Positions 9,168-22,468 of a stretch of 64,000 nucleotides of DNA are shown here, one piece after another; positions within the stretch are counted from its first letter, which is position 1, and each line of letters opens with the position of its first letter. The stretch comes from Erythroxylum novogranatense. Taxonomy: Eukaryota; Streptophyta; Magnoliopsida; Malpighiales; Erythroxylaceae. The stretch covers positions 36,625,540 through 36,689,539 of the forward strand of contig CM057233.1 in the NCBI GenBank assembly GCA_029891385.1. Reading direction: 5' to 3'. The notes beneath the pieces are model-generated. The model searched no databases, was not told where the DNA came from, and worked only from the letters and a program-made list of their open reading frames with translations. Both the position numbers and the translations under genes were made by a program.

Positions 9168-11480
9168 CGCATGCCCCCAAGAGGGGATAGGGTTCACTAA
9201 AGGACCTGGCGACCAAAGGGGACAATACCTGGCCGGTGAGGGTCCCGGCCCAAACCAAATTTCATTAGGAAAATGAAAGAATTTGGCAACATTTACTTCT
9301 AACAAATTGTTCTTCCATGTCTTAAGTCTCTATTGATACCAAGATCATTTAATTAGGTTCATTATTCCCAAAGTTATGCTCAATTTACTGTGGACTGTTC
9401 TTAAAAACATATCTATACTATATATTCAATTTGAAGTCAAATTATTTCATTCTTAGAGATAGAATTAGAATTAATCTCTTTATACAATTTGTAGTCTTAT
9501 GTATCTAGTTCAATTCAAATTAAAATTCATTTCATTTGGAACTCTACAGATCAAGATATAATAAAAATACCAAAGTCTATTTAGTAAAATATTCCTGTTC
9601 ATACTATTCCAACAGATTCCTTCACTTTTATTCAATCAATCTTTTTCAAATTAATTCAGAACGCTACCAATTTTTATGTAAAGGTAGAACAATGTATTAG
9701 TAATCTATTGGTTTAAGGATCAAGTCATTTGGATGTCTATAAGAGAAGTTATGATCAAAAGAAGCAAGATTGTTTAGTATGGAAAATAGCTTCGAATACA
9801 TGAGCATAACTTTTAACTTTTATAAAATCCCAGAATCTTTCTCACGGGTGTGCAACTACATGCACACCTATGCATGCTTCACCAACTCTCTCTCTCTCTC
9901 TCTCTCTCTCTAGACATTTTCTAGAAACTTTTCTCTTCATTCCAAACTCTTTCTTTCCTATATTTCTATACCTAACACAAACTCTAAACACATCAAATGC
10001 AAGCCTATAGAGTAAGTGATCAACACTGAAACCTCACATACGCTTTCTCTCTCTACTGTATTTTTTTAACTTCTACACTTTTTTATTTTTTCTTCCCTCA
10101 TCAGTCCACATTTTTCTATCGTCTTTATCCTTCTTAAAACACAACACCATATTGCTCTATGTTCTCTTTAACTCTAACCTCACTTAAACCCATCACTAAC
10201 AATACCTAAACATTTATGCATACACAACGAAAAACAGGGCATGTTCTTCAACTTTACTGCATATATGTTTCTGTGCATCTTTTAGTATCCAACAACAACC
10301 TCATTTCATCATAAATTTATCATTTTATTGACTCTATATAACGACCTCACCTACATTTTCATTCCTTATCAACAAACTTGTTTAAATTCAACTCCTTTTA
10401 AAACACGTAAAACCTATTTCTTCATCCATCTACTGGTATGTCATAGGTGTGAGTTAACCTCTCACACCCGTGCATCCTTTATATCCTGCTTTCTTTTGTC
10501 TAACTTACTTTCACCTTACCACCTTCAAACCTATCATGTTATCATCTCTATTCCCCGACTTCATCCAAATCTTCATTTGAATAGATTTATACCAATATTC
10601 AACAGAATCACATATGTACAGTACAAAATAAACCTTCTATGTGTTTATCAGTACAAAATAGAGTATATTTTATACATCAATTTTCATAACTTTGTATCAT
10701 TTCATAATCAAAGACTAGTTCCATACAGAACCTAACTCATTTCCAATCAAATTCACCTACTATTTATATAGCTTATCTCATCATCACTATCACCAAATTA
10801 CTTCTTACACAAGTCATTCAGGCATTCACTGCTAAACCATAAAATATCATCAAAATCATAGAACCTAAAACCTTAAAACTTCACTTACTTGATTTAACAA
10901 GATTTCGGTTGTGTTAGTGAATCACGTGTACAGGGTAAACAACAATTAAACTCTTTATCAATAGACTATCAGTCTTACTCTGGTATCAGAATCAACATCC
11001 ACACTTTCCCACAGAACAATTTGGTGTTTCAGATTGTTTTTGTCTAGCAATACCTTCGATGTAAAGAAACAACAACAGAGGAGCCAAGTTCTTACTCTAC
11101 GTGGCTTTTTGCATGTTTGATACGTATCACTATTTAACACTGCCAATTGTCACAATTTAACTAGTCTATTTATTTTTCTTAATCCAAAAATATCCCCAAA
11201 TTTTCAAAAATTTTACCAAAAATATGAAATAATCTAAATATTCTCCAAATAAATTTTCAACTCAATCAATTCACAATTCGCATTTTAATTGCATTTTTTA
11301 ATAATTAGTTATACCCGAAAATGTCAATGAATGCATGTACAAATAGTTGTAATGTGCAAGATCAATAGTGTCGTGTATGTGCATGTCACATTATGCACAG
11401 GCATGAATTATGCTTCCTAATTTCTCATCAATCTCTAATAAAAACCATTTTACCTTTAATTTAAGTAACATGATGTTACA

Positions 11481-11496
11481 ATTCTCCCCTCCTAAC
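11481..11496 (-). promoter_or_regulatory. Polypurine tract of element B
   Basis: The minus strand reads GTTAGGAGGGGAGAAT directly before the 3' LTR start TGTAACATC. It is the primer for plus-strand synthesis and confirms the minus orientation. Confidence 0.8.
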
Positions 11497-12760
11497 AAAA
11501 ATTTTGTCCTCGAAATTCTTACCATACGATTCGAATAGATGGGGATATTGTCGCCTCATAAGATCCTCAGTTTCCCAAGTTGCTTCCTTAGTCGAGTGAT
11601 TTCTACAACGAACGTTCACCAATGAAATCACTCTATTTCTCAACTGCTTTGTCTTATAATCGGCTCCTCAATATAACTCAAATTGCTATCAATCTCAAGA
11701 TCTTGAGCCGGTAATACGTGAGTAAGATCATATTTGTATCTTCTTAACATAATAACATGAAACACATTATGCAATTAAGACATATCATTAGGTAAAGCTA
11801 TATGCTAAAGGTCCAATCCTTTCAAAGATCTCATAAGGACCAATATATCTCGGGCTCAACTTGCTCTTTTTAACAAATCTCAGTACACCACACCAAGGAG
11901 ACACTTTCAGAAAGACCCTTTCTCTAACATTTTATTCCATATCCTTTCTATGCTGATCCACATAGCTTTTCTGTCTGTCCTGAGCTACTTTTATTCGACT
12001 CCTGATCAATTTCACCTTCTCTATAGTATCCTGTATCTATTCTGGACCTTCAATCATACGATGCCATCCCAATGTTGCTATGATAATGATTGTTATAAAC
12101 AAACTCAATCAATGCTATATACTGATCCCAGGCTCCCTAAAACTCCAATACACATGCTCTGAGTATATCCTCAACAATCTTGATAGTTCTCTCACTTTGT
12201 CCGTCTGTCTGAGGATGAAATACTATAATAAAATTCAACTATGTGCCTATAGTTGACTGTAAGCTCTCCCAAAACTTCAAAGTAAATCTGGGATCCCTGT
12301 TTGATATAATAGATACTAGAACCCCATGCAATCTTACAATCTCAGTCATATATCTCCAAGCCAACTGGTCTAATGTATTGTTCTCCCGTACTGGTATAAA
12401 ATGGGTTGACTTAGTTAATCGATCCACCACAACCCATATTACATCATCCTTTCTCGGAGTCTTATGCAATCCTATTATAAAATCCATAGTAATTTGTTCC
12501 CATTTTCACTCTGGAATAGGCAACGAATGTAATTTTTCAACTGGAGCCTGATGCTTAGCCTTAACCTGCTAGCATGTTATACATTTAGAAACAAACTCCG
12601 CTACTTTCTTTTTCATTCTAGGCCATTAAAAATATTGTTTTAGTGTGTTATACATCTTGGTAGTACCAAGATGCATAGCGTAAGCAACCATATGAGCTTC
12701 TTCTAAAATTTCCTTCCTCAGATCAGCAACATTAGCGCACATAGTCTCTGCTTTAACCAC
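11497..12760 (-). pseudogene. Integrase and chromodomain-like C-terminus of element B
   Basis: Minus-strand fragments in order. The HHCC zinc finger is at about 12720-12570 (motifs HMVAYAMHLGTTKMY and CITC). The integrase core is at 12487-12239, with MDFIIGLHKTPR carrying the first catalytic aspartate and a SNRDPRF stretch where functional relatives have S-D-R-D. A KLSPRYIGPYE motif is near 11870, and a block related to the Tekay chromodomain end (RRQYPHLF-like, rebuilt across frames) is near 11530-11600. Frame shifts and stops separate every block, so it is inactive. Confidence 0.8.
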
Positions 12761-12978
12761 AATGTACCATCTCTAAATTCAAACTCAGAATCTGTATTCT
12801 TCTTAAGTTTCTCAATCAACTTCACCTTTTAAGGATCTTTACTTTGTACTCTTCTAATCCGATCTTGTAACATCGACCTTAGTTTCAATGTAGCTGTCAA
12901 TGCTTCATTATGCTCAAGATTCAACTCTACATTCAAAGCTCTCAATTATATCAGGCTTGGTAACCTCAATAACTAAAT

Positions 12979-13571
12979 CTAAGATGCACCGATATTCAAC
13001 TTTCTACTCAAAGCATCAACCACTACATTAGCCTTTCTCAGATGATATTCAATTGTGCAATCATAGTGTTTCAGTAACTCTACCCATCTTCTTTGTCTCA
13101 TGTTCAGCTTCCTCTGGCTTAACAGATACTTCAAACTCTTATGATTAGCATATATCTTAAATATCTTGCCATATAAGTAATGTCTCCGAATCTTTAGAGC
13201 AAAAACTACTGTTGTAAGCTTTAAATCATGTACCAGGTAATTTATCTCGTGAGACCTTAATTGTCTCGATGCATAGGCTATCACCTTGCTATGCTGCATC
13301 AATACACATCTGAGTCCTTGAAGTGACGATCACTATATACTACATATCCACCAGATCCTGATGGAATAGTTAATACAGGCACTATAGTCAACCGATGTTT
13401 CAACTCTTCAAAACTTCTCTGGCACTTGTCATTCCATCTAAATGCCACATTCTTTCTCAGAAATTCGGTCAGAGGGGTTGAGATTAAAGAAAACCCTCGA
13501 CAAACTTCTGGTAATAACCAGCCAATCCGAGAAAATTTTGAATCTCTAATACATTCTCCGGTGTCTCCCAT
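12979..13571 (-). pseudogene. RNase H region of element B
   Basis: Two minus-strand frames meet at about 13300. The upstream one (13571-13299) has the reverse transcriptase connection segment (IGWLLPEVCRGFS, FRWNDKCQRSFEELK) and the start of RNase H (YSDRHFKD). The downstream one (13302-12979) has [16 protein letters not shown], the [18 protein letters not shown] segment, and ends VVDALSRK, the usual end of gypsy RNase H. A frame shift between them disables it. Confidence 0.83.
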
Positions 13572-13749
13572 CTCATTACTGCCTCAATTTTCATTGGATC
13601 CACCTGAATTACATGCCCATTACTATATGACCCAGAAATACTACTTGATTCAGCCAAAATTTACTTTTATTGAATTTGTCATATAGTTATTTCACTCTCA
13701 TAGTTTGCAAAATTATTCTCAAATGCTCAGTATGTTCCTCACTGCTTCT

Positions 13750-14316
13750 TCAGTACACTAAAATGTCATCAATGAATGCAAGTACAAACCCGTCCAAGTA
13801 GGGCTGAAACACCTTATTCATCAATGTCATAAATACAGATGGGGCATTTTTCAACTTAAATGGCATTACTAAGAACTCAAAATGTCCATACCTACATCTA
13901 AAAGCACTTTTTGGTACATCAACCTCTACTATTTTTAGCTGATAATACTCATATCTCAAATCAAGCTTAATGAATACTCGAGCTCCATGCAGTTGATCAA
14001 ACAAGTCATCGATTCTAAGCAATAGGTATTTATTCTTCACTGTAACCTAATTAAGTTGCCTGTAATCAATGCACAACCTCAAAGTATTATCCTTCTTCTT
14101 TACAAACAACAATGGAGCGGCCCAATGTGAAACACTAGGTCTAATGAACGCCTTCTTAAGTAACTCCTGCAACTGAACCTTTAAATCCTTTAGTTCAACA
14201 GGTTCCATCCTATACGAAGGAATGGATATAGGAGCAGTACCTGGATCTAAATCAATTGTGAACTTTGTTTCCCGATCTGGAGGCAAACCATGTAATTCAG
14301 TAGGAAACACGTCCAA
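13750..14316 (-). pseudogene. Reverse transcriptase of element B
   Basis: Fragment 14316-14047 carries the N-terminal fingers ([32 protein letters not shown]). Fragment 14040-13750 carries the palm, with [13 protein letters not shown] and the catalytic FIDDILVY motif intact. A stop codon lies between them, where relatives read KVTVKNKY, and other substitutions are present. It makes cDNA in active relatives; here it is broken. Confidence 0.87.
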
Positions 14317-14583
14317 GAATTCATTAACTACAAGAATATCATGTACACTCTGTTCAGCTCAAATATCAATCATGTAGGCCAGATAAGCCTCACATCGACC
14401 ATACATTAACTTCAAAGCACTAATAAATGAAATCAGTCTGGTTGGCACTGCTTGGCTAATGCCTTCGAATACTGCTCTCGGTTAATTAGGAGACTCTAAA
14501 ATCACTTCCTTCATATAGCAATTCATGATGGCCCTATCATTAGTGAGTCTATCCATGCCTAAGATAACATCTATCTCCTTCAA

Positions 14584-14814
14584 CTATAAAACAATCAAAT
14601 CTGCTGCCAACTCTGCCTGGTCAATTCTAATCAGACACTTCTTACAGACCTTTCTAATCACAGTAGTACTACCAATCGGTGTACTCACCTCTAATCCACT
14701 TCTTAGGAACTCTCTATCATAATGTAATCTAGATATCATATGCGGTGTGATAAATGAATGCGTAGATCCAAGATCTAGTAATGCATAAACCTTAAAAGTA
14801 AATAATGATAACAT
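14584..14814 (-). pseudogene. Aspartic protease of element B
   Basis: A 76-residue frame contains LLDLGSTHSFITP. The usual catalytic triad D-[ST]-G reads D-L-G here, so activity would be lost. The position between gag and reverse transcriptase is normal for a gypsy element. Confidence 0.78.
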
Positions 14815-15039
14815 ACCTGCGATGACATCTGGAGAATCCTAAGCCTCATGTCTTGTTATGGCATAAACTCTGGCTTCAGACTGTGGTTGATTGCTTCGCA
14901 CCTCAGTCCTCCCAGTGACACTTCCAGAACTCATCCTGCCTCAGCCACGACCTCTCTGTTCAGTCCTATTGGCTCAGCTCTGCTGAATAGTAGGTTCTAT
15001 TACTTTAATCCCTCTCTTACCAGATTGTGCTCTAGACAT

Positions 15040-16032
15040 TAATGTACAATCTATGATCTAATGATCATGTGAGCCACACCGACGGTAGGCTCCTGTCAAT
15101 CTCCAGCATACACTACTATGCTTATTCCCAGAATATCAACAAGCTAGCAACTAACTTGATGTTGCACCTCTGTTATTCCTAGTCTGAGTTAAACAACCCC
15201 TCTATCTGAATCCTAACTGTTTAGATATAGCTGGTGATCTGAACACTCTGGTGTGACGTTTATTGAACCTTCTGTTAGAACCACCCTGAGACTCATTACG
15301 CCTTTTTTGACCAGTTTTTGATCTCTGCTCAGATTGACTATCCCTTAACAATTGCTCCATTCAAATCGAGGCTGCTTTGAGCTCAGTGAAATTGTTCAAA
15401 TTAGTAAGAGCTAACCTTGTTCAAATTTCCATGTTTAGACCGTCTTCAAATCTCCTGCACTTACCTGCTTCAATATGAATTAAAATAGAACCATACCTCA
15501 TTAAATTCGATCTCATAATCTGTTACAGACATTCTACTCTGTTTCAAATCCATGAAATCCTTCATCTTCCTATCTAGGTATACCTGGGGCATATAATTTT
15601 CTCTAAAAGCCCTCAGAAAGTCTCCCCAAGTCAAAGTGCAAAGCTTGGTGGCACTACCGAGAATAGTCTTCCACTATTGATAAGCTGGGCCTTGAAACAA
15701 GGAAATGACATAGTCGAACCTCTTGTCCGACTCACAGTCCATCTGATCAAATAAATTCACTCTAACCATCCCTCAGCTTCTATAGCGTCAGTACTACCAT
15801 AGAAATCTATAGCTCCCTGCTTTTGCAGTTTGTCGTACCTCCTTTCCCTTCTCTCAGAAATTCTTAGAGGCATTCTCTTAGGTCGAGGTACTGATGACTC
15901 CCTACTGGCTCCTTTCGATCTCAGGTCAGTTGAGTGTTCCATTTGTTCACCTAGGTCGGATAACCTATAATACACAATAACTTCAATTACCATCCGACAT
16001 TTCCACAATATTTCACAATATTCAATCAGCAT
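15040..16032 (-). pseudogene. gag: Gag of element B
   Basis: The first frame (16032-15757) has a basic N-terminus and DFYGSTDAIEAEGWLE, the entry to the retrotransposon gag domain. The domain continues in the same direction to about 15500 with motifs such as AYQWWKTI and WGDFLRAFRENYMP. A zinc-knuckle relic lies near 15075. Multiple stops and frame changes occur after about 15500. Confidence 0.75.
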
Positions 16033-16056
16033 AGATCCCTATGGATGCCAAACTAT

Positions 16057-16068
16057 ACTTTGATACCA
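16057..16068 (-). promoter_or_regulatory. Primer binding site of element B
   Basis: The minus strand reads TGGTATCAAAGT, close to the initiator tRNA-Met site. It is separated from the 5' LTR end (16074) by a short A run. It fixes the 5' end of the internal region. Confidence 0.8.
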
Positions 16069-16073
16069 AAAAA

Positions 16074-17802
16074 TGGAACACCCCATTCTCATTTGACGTA
16101 TGCATATGCGTCCATCAGATACACGTGTGCATGCCTGGCAAAAATGACATATTAACTATCTCACCTTCACTGTACATAACAAGGCATCATAAGCTAAACC
16201 ATCAATCACACATTTTCTAAAACCCAAAATGTTATCATATTATATCAAAAACCATAATTTACATTGTTTCATATATAACAATACCATCCATGCTTTACAA
16301 CATTATCCTATGAGCATAAATAACTCAGTTACACACCGAATACAATAAATATGAAAGAAACAACTATGTCCTCAATCTTAGCTGACTGACCTTTGAGCCA
16401 AATCTGACTGTAACAGTTGCACAAAATATGTTTTTTACATAGTCTTAGAAGCTAGGTCTTCTTATTCTCGAGCTTAAAAAACAATGGTGCAATTTTGATG
16501 AGTTTTGTAAACTCAACAGAGTAATCATCCTTGATGGTTCACTCATGTTATAAAACAAGATCAATTATATCTTGTAATCATATAGTTCAAATTCACTTAA
16601 TAAGTATCAATTACTATAACAGATATCTCATTTCTCAGTTAAACTGTTTAGTCATATAACAACATTTACACAGCTTTGCAAATCATTCAATGGATTCAAA
16701 TCATATGCAAATGTTATATGTATGAGACTCACGTTTATTTTTATCTTGATGTGATTGTGTGCTTTTTATAGTATCCCAAAGCATCGGGCTCAGTAACTTA
16801 GTCAGTGACTCATTGATCACGATGAGCCATAGGCTGGAACTACATATGAGGGAGCTTAAAGCTCTTATCAGTAACAGTATCAATAGCAACATCAGTCACA
16901 ACTCCTTTATATTACAAGCATTGGAATGAAGTGCATGCCACTATTTAGTCATCAAATTCAATCACTTTCATTTGCATGTAATATAACAGTATATCTGTTA
17001 TAGTAACAGTCATAGTAGCAGTAGTCATCAAACTAGGTCCAGCATTCAACTTTTCAGTTAAGAATCAGAAAATCATTTAGGTAGTCGCATTCACATTCAA
17101 ACAACACTTCCAATTTCATTCCATGTATCAAAATGTCTCGGACAAATAGTGTTTGGAATCCAGTACACAGTCAACACATTTCAATACAGTTCAGTAAAAT
17201 AGCAATACATTTCAGTAAGATACAAAACAATAAGATAAGACCATCTTAAGTTACTCACAGTATGCTCTAAACAGCTATTGCCTTGAAGTCTCAGTAACGT
17301 CTGGATGTTATTGCTCAATGCGCCCCTTTATACATATAATACATACATATGTCACAATATTGCACAATTATGTATGCATTAATGCACATTCATGTATACC
17401 GAATATGTACAATATATGTTCATGACAATTTTAGGTTTTTTAATCATTAATCTTATCTCAATATTCATTTGGATATCAACACTCAATTGATTAACTCATA
17501 TTTGTCTAAAGATACACTTTTGGGTCCATTTTGCACAATTAATTTCGTCAAGAAATTGAAGGAAATTGGCAACACTTACTTCTAACAAATTGTTCTCCTA
17601 TGTATTAAGTCTCTATTGATACTAAGATCATTCAATTAGGTTCAGTATTCCCAAAGTTATGCTCAATTTGCAGTGGACTATTCTTAAAAACATATCTATA
17701 CTTTGTGTTCAAATTTAAGTCAAATTATGTAATTTTTAGAGATAGACTTAGAATTAAATCTTACACAATAAACTTGATCAAAACGACAATTTTACCACTA
17801 CC
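16074..17802 (-). repeat. Element B, right (5') LTR, first piece
   Basis: Starts TGGAACACCCC and is colinear with 7592-9464, lacking the foldback insertion. This piece proves the empty site of that insertion. The LTR is broken at CTACC (17798-17802) by LTR E and resumes at 32203. A palindromic stretch with GACGTATGCATATGCGTC lies near 16096. Confidence 0.83.
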
Positions 17803-19856
17803 TGTTAGCACCCGATCCGGAGACCGGATCCCAACCGGAAAATGAACAGAAGTTGCCGAAATCAAAACAGATTCAAATTGGAGAATTTGAATTCGAAAGT
17901 GAACGAATAGCAAATTTCCGATCGACAACTAATCACATCGGGTGCAAAACGAAGGGAAACGAAAACGAAATCTATGAAATCCAATCATATCAAAAGTGAA
18001 AGAATCGAAAGTAAAATCGAATCGAAGGAGTGTAAACATAAACGATTCGAACGGACCAAACCAATTTTCTCGACATCCGTGACTCTTATGTTAGCAAGAC
18101 GTGCGTTGGATACCTTAAGACTAAACCAAATTCGAAACCAGTATAAACTTTTCTTTTTCTTACTTATTCGCTTAATTCAATCTTATACAAATCACATCCT
18201 TAACCAAAAAATCAAATCATAAAATTCCTCATATTCATGCTATATCTCATTCTTGTTAACAAAATCATAATCTCACTCTTATTTTTCTTTTATCATACAA
18301 AAATCTGGCAGCATAACAGCTGCACTACAACTAACTCATATCTGCAAAGTGTTCAAAACACACTTCTATAATACCCAAACAACAATCAGAATCATCGAAC
18401 ACCCCGTTCGGAGTCTAAATCACACTATCCAATATCCAAAATACATTCATACACATTCATACATACCCAAATCATTCCCATTTCTCAATTCAATATACAT
18501 GTACATAATTCATTACACAACCATAATTCACTTTCCATTCTATATACAAATCCATAAATCAATTTCATCATAGTATAAAAGCCATACACAATCGAACAAA
18601 CGGTCTTGACAATCTTTCATCCGATCCCCCGCTCAAATACCTGGAGATGGGGATGAAAGGGGGGGTGAGCTTATAGCTCGTGGGTAACAGGTTTATAACA
18701 AAGAATAAGCAAAATCGTTGAAAAAAGTTCATTTGTTATACAAATATCATAATAAGTTCATAAAAACGCTTTGCTCCTAAATTCTCAGTCAAATCCAAAA
18801 TTCTGAGTTCAAACTCGAAGTTGAAAAGTATACTTTCATTGTGAAAAATGTTATCATATCAACACAACATGTTCATTCAGTCATCAATATAAAATGCTCA
18901 ATTTATGCACATACTTGACAATTCATAGAGGCAATGCACAAACAAATGGCTCGAGGGTTCCATGGAAACAAAAGGGAGAAATCGAAGTTTACACCCTGAA
19001 CAAAATGAGTCCATTTGGAGCTCATATGCCACAAGCGGGCAGCCGGGAGAAGGCTCTTGTTGACGTGCACGTGACGAACGAAATGGTTCCACTCTCGCTC
19101 AAACAAAAGCACATAATCATACTCTTTCGTGCTCTTTTCTTTCTTTTTCGAATATACAAAATGCCATGAATTTCACAAGGCATGACATAAATGTCTCAAT
19201 GATATGACATAAATGTTTTAATGCATTATCTTCTTTATTTTGCAAATCATTAACAAGAAACAAAACAATATTTATGAAGTAGTTGAAATCATTCTTGATT
19301 TGGGAGAACACTTTAGTGGCTCATTACTAAATTATAAACATGAAACCCACCTTGCGTTCCTTGCTTATAAACTTGTTTAGGTATGCCTCTCCTCTTGTTC
19401 CTCTTGCCTCACTTGGTTTCCTTAACCAAATAACCAAAATTCCAATCAATTTGGGGTAGAAATCGAAAAATCAAACTTTAACCATTCAAACTACAACCAA
19501 AACTGAAACAAGAATTTCATGCTCAACTTCCATCCAAATTTGAGTATTCTTAGAGACTAATTCTGTTAGCCCCAAAAAAAATTTTATTAAATTAAGCATG
19601 ATTTGATTAATTAAGTAAGTTAAGTTAGCATTAAGTTGAATTAAGATTAATTAATGTAAGATAGCATTAATGAGTTAGGTGGTGAGTTAATGAAATTAAA
19701 TGAGTTAGTTGGGCTTTAATGAGGTAGGAAAGAAAAGAAAAATAAAGTGGGCTTAAAGATAAGTGGGCCTTAAGTAAGTTGAAAGAGGAAATAAGAAGGA
19801 AGAAGAAGAAGGGAGTTAGGTTTGGGCCTTTGGGCTTAAGTGACTTAAGTAAGTAG

Positions 19857-19863
19857 TATAAAG
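19857..19863 (+). promoter_or_regulatory. Possible TATA box in the 5' LTR of F
   Basis: TATAAAG lies about 290 bp into the LTR. The matching site in the 3' LTR (27597-27604) reads TATAAAAG. The position suits an LTR promoter, but no start site is known. Confidence 0.5.
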
Positions 19864-21619
19864 AAGAAGAATTAAGTGAGTTGTAGGAAATAAGAGAGAA
19901 GTTACGAAATTAAAGGAGAGAGGAGAGAGTTTAGTGCAGTGGAGAAGAAGAGGAGAAAAGAGAAGAAGCTTGGCTAGGGTTTGATTTTCCAAGAGATTCA
20001 AGAGGTTTTCAAGAAAGTTCAAGAAGGAAAAGTGTGGAGGAGAGTCTAAGCTTCACTTTGAACCAAGAAATCACTTGGTTAAGTAGAGATTCAAGGTAAG
20101 CCATGAGTTTAAAGTTTAGTTTTTACTTGGGTTTTGAGTTAGGAAGACTAAGAATGGAATGGGTTTAGTGATTCTTAAGTCAATTGCATGAAAGTAGTTA
20201 TGTGGATTTTCAATTGAAGCTATTGTTGAAGTGGGTTTTATTTCTCTTGAAATAGAGCAAGAGAGAGGAGAGGAGCAAGAGGAGGAGCTTCATTTAGCAA
20301 GGATTTAGCAAGTATAAGGTAGGTTTCATTTTTATCTTTATGCTAGTAAGTGATAAATACTACCTTAATTAAAGAAATTATGTTCTTTCAAATTACTTTG
20401 TGATGATTTGATTGAGTATAATAGATGTATGAATGCCATTATATGAGAACTTGACAGTATATGACATTGCTTGACATTTCTTGATAAAGTCATGAATTGA
20501 ATGAGCATGAATATTAGTGAGTTTATGACATTTGAGCTAAGCATGAAAAGCATTTTCCAGAGAATTAGCTAATTGGATTGCATGAAAATCCATTTTCAGA
20601 AAATCAGCTAGTGGACAAGAAAAGTCCAATTTTATGCATGAAATTCAGTGTTATGTGGGTTAGTTAAGTCCACCAAAGAAAGTCACGTGCGTTGACCAAG
20701 ATAGCCTTCGCCGGCCGTTGATTGTGGCATAGGATGTTCCTTTTGGACTCTCAAAGATATGACTACACTTGTGTAGTTCATCAAGAACCCGTGGACTTTT
20801 GAACCATCAACTATGTGTTTACGTGTTAGCATATGTTTGTAAGAATGATGAATGCATGAATCATGAAATTATGTTTTAGCTTGATGAATTCACGAAATGC
20901 AAGTTGTATGATTTGTTGATGAGAATATTGCCAACAAATGACTAATGAATAGATTCAGCTTAGTAGTATAAATATAAGCGTTTTACCCTCGGCGAAGCTC
21001 ACCCCACCTTCCCGTCCCCATCTCCAGGTGAAGAGCGTGATCTCGAGGAATGAGCATAAAAGGCATACTCCAAGATTATGTTTTGATGTATTTCAAGTCA
21101 ATTGTTGTAAACGATGTTTTAGATGCATTTAAGAAAACAGTAGCATTTTGGAAGTGTATTTTGAACCAAGTTGTAAAAGGGCTTGAAATGCCCACTAAAG
21201 CATTATAAGCTACTTGTTTTGAATGTGAATGAGATGCATGAATTACGATTTATTATGGTCTCTCAAACCATTTATTATCATGTTTAAGCATAGTATCCAA
21301 AGTTGCATGAAATGGCTTTGGAATCCATGTGGTAGAAATGCATGTTTAGTTCAAGTGAAGACGATATAGAGTTGTGATTGATGAGTGTTATGTAGAAGTA
21401 AGAATGTGATTGGGTTATGGTTAATAAGTTTTGCATGAGTGATTGACAAGATCATTATGGTTTGGGTTTAATTAGAATGCTAGGTGTGTGTTGTTGCCAT
21501 TGAAAATCCATTGGGATAATTAGGTTGTTATGTGTTGTGGAATATGGAGGATTTAAGTTTTATGTAGGTACTTGGATTGAAGAGGGTTTAGAGAGTGAAA
21601 TGTGGTTGTTGGCGAGAAG

Positions 21620-21873
21620 TTACACGTACTGTGAATTTTCACACGATCGTGTAATTTTCTCGTGTAGAGGCGATTGGCGATGGGTTACACAACTTGTGTG
21701 AATTTTCACACAGACTGTGTAAATTTCTGGTGCAGGGAGACGGCAGTGGCAGTGGGTTACACAGCCTGTGTGAATTTTCACACAGACTGTGTTAATCCAT
21801 GGTGCAGGGAGACGCAGTAGCAGAAAATTACACAGCTTGTGTGAATTTTCACACAGACTGTATGATTTTCTCA
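21620..21873. repeat. Hairpin array in the 5' LTR of F
   Basis: Four units start at 21620, 21685, 21757 and 21828. Each contains the inverted repeat TGTGTGAATTTTCACACA framed by outer TTACACAG and CTGTGTAA arms. The first unit is degraded (TTACACGTACTGTG...). A minus-strand frame across it is a by-product of the repeat. Confidence 0.88.
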
Positions 21874-22468
21874 CTGTCCATGTAACTCGATAATGATAGA
21901 ATTTCGAATTTTGATCTTCACGAAAGTTGTAGCCCTAGATGTCTATTTTCTAATCGTTCAAGAATGAAGTCATTCCGAAATCTATAGTGAAAGTTATGGC
22001 ATTTGCGCCAAAAGATGTTCAATTTGATTTTGGGAGTGAGCATAGTCTATTGTTTTGGGCATAAAACACTCATTCGACCTCCAATTGAGGTGAGGTTTGA
22101 ACCATTGGATTTATAAGACATATATCTTTCACTCCATAAAATTTGGTATCATTTGGAGTTAATTGAGGAGGTTTGCATTAAAGCAAGTGAGAGGTCAGTT
22201 AAGAGAGCATGCTTCGGGTATGAACTCTTTTTAATTTTTGGTGTGTATCTTGAGTTATATAACATCCGATTGAAGCGATTCTTGTCTTAAATAAAACAAG
22301 AGTCATAAGGTTATGATTTACAAGAGAAATCAATTTGAAATTAGGGTTAAATGAAATGAACACTACAAGGCAAGATGATCAGCGTCATGTTTCACTTGCT
22401 CAAGAGTTAGACTCGAGAATCAGGATCCAACAGTTGGGGTCCGGTCTCCAGGTCAGGCCCGACATCTG

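Larger units (their letters stand above)
8930..9257. mobile_element. Foldback insertion made of two head-to-head tRNA-like (SINE-like) units
   Basis: A 328-bp inverted repeat with arms 8930-9102 and 9103-9257, centred on AGCTACGTAGCT. It is flanked by the 5-bp duplication AATTT (8925-8929 and 9258-9262). B's right LTR preserves the empty site at about 17539-17550. Each arm reads outward from the centre as a tRNA-like 5' part: box A TAGCTCAATGGTAAGAG, then box B GGTTCRACTCC about 50 bp on, then a GC-rich tail ending GGCCCAAACCA or its variant. The left arm carries an 18-bp duplication of the box A segment. No A or T tail is present at either end. Whether it moved as one unit, or arose as an inverted SINE dimer, is not decided by the sequence. 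Confidence 0.85.
7592..11480 (-). repeat. Element B, left (3') LTR
   Basis: Colinear with 16205-17770 and then 32203-34216. The alignment resumes in the second piece exactly where LTR E interrupts the first. It ends GATGTTACA at 11480, next to a polypurine tract. It contains a (CT)n run at about 9886-9912, the shared LTR module at 9485-9590, and a palindromic segment GGTGTGAGTTAACCTCTCAC near 10446. It is interrupted by LTR C on the left and by the 328-bp foldback at 8930-9257. Small ATG frames here (such as 10328-10735) show no domain and are probably chance. Confidence 0.82.
19564..22464 (+). repeat. Element F, 5' LTR
   Basis: Starts TGTTAGCCCC and ends GGCCCGACA. It carries a TATA-like box at 19857-19863, a hairpin array at 21620-21873, and a roughly 100-bp module shared with other LTRs at 21905-21990. 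Relative to the 3' copy it has many single-base length differences, mostly in G, C and A runs. Confidence 0.95.

Noticed and set aside
9104..9180. A functional tRNA gene
   Set aside because: Boxes A and B fit, but a paired acceptor stem and standard anticodon arm could not be drawn, and the segment is one arm of a foldback insertion.
10328..10735. A 135-residue plus-strand frame
   Set aside because: It lies in B's LTR, is low in complexity, and the matching stretch in the other LTR (33065-33470) does not keep it open.
21620..21874. A coding frame of 84 residues on the minus strand
   Set aside because: It lies wholly in the LTR hairpin array; the repeated peptide is a by-product of the repeat.
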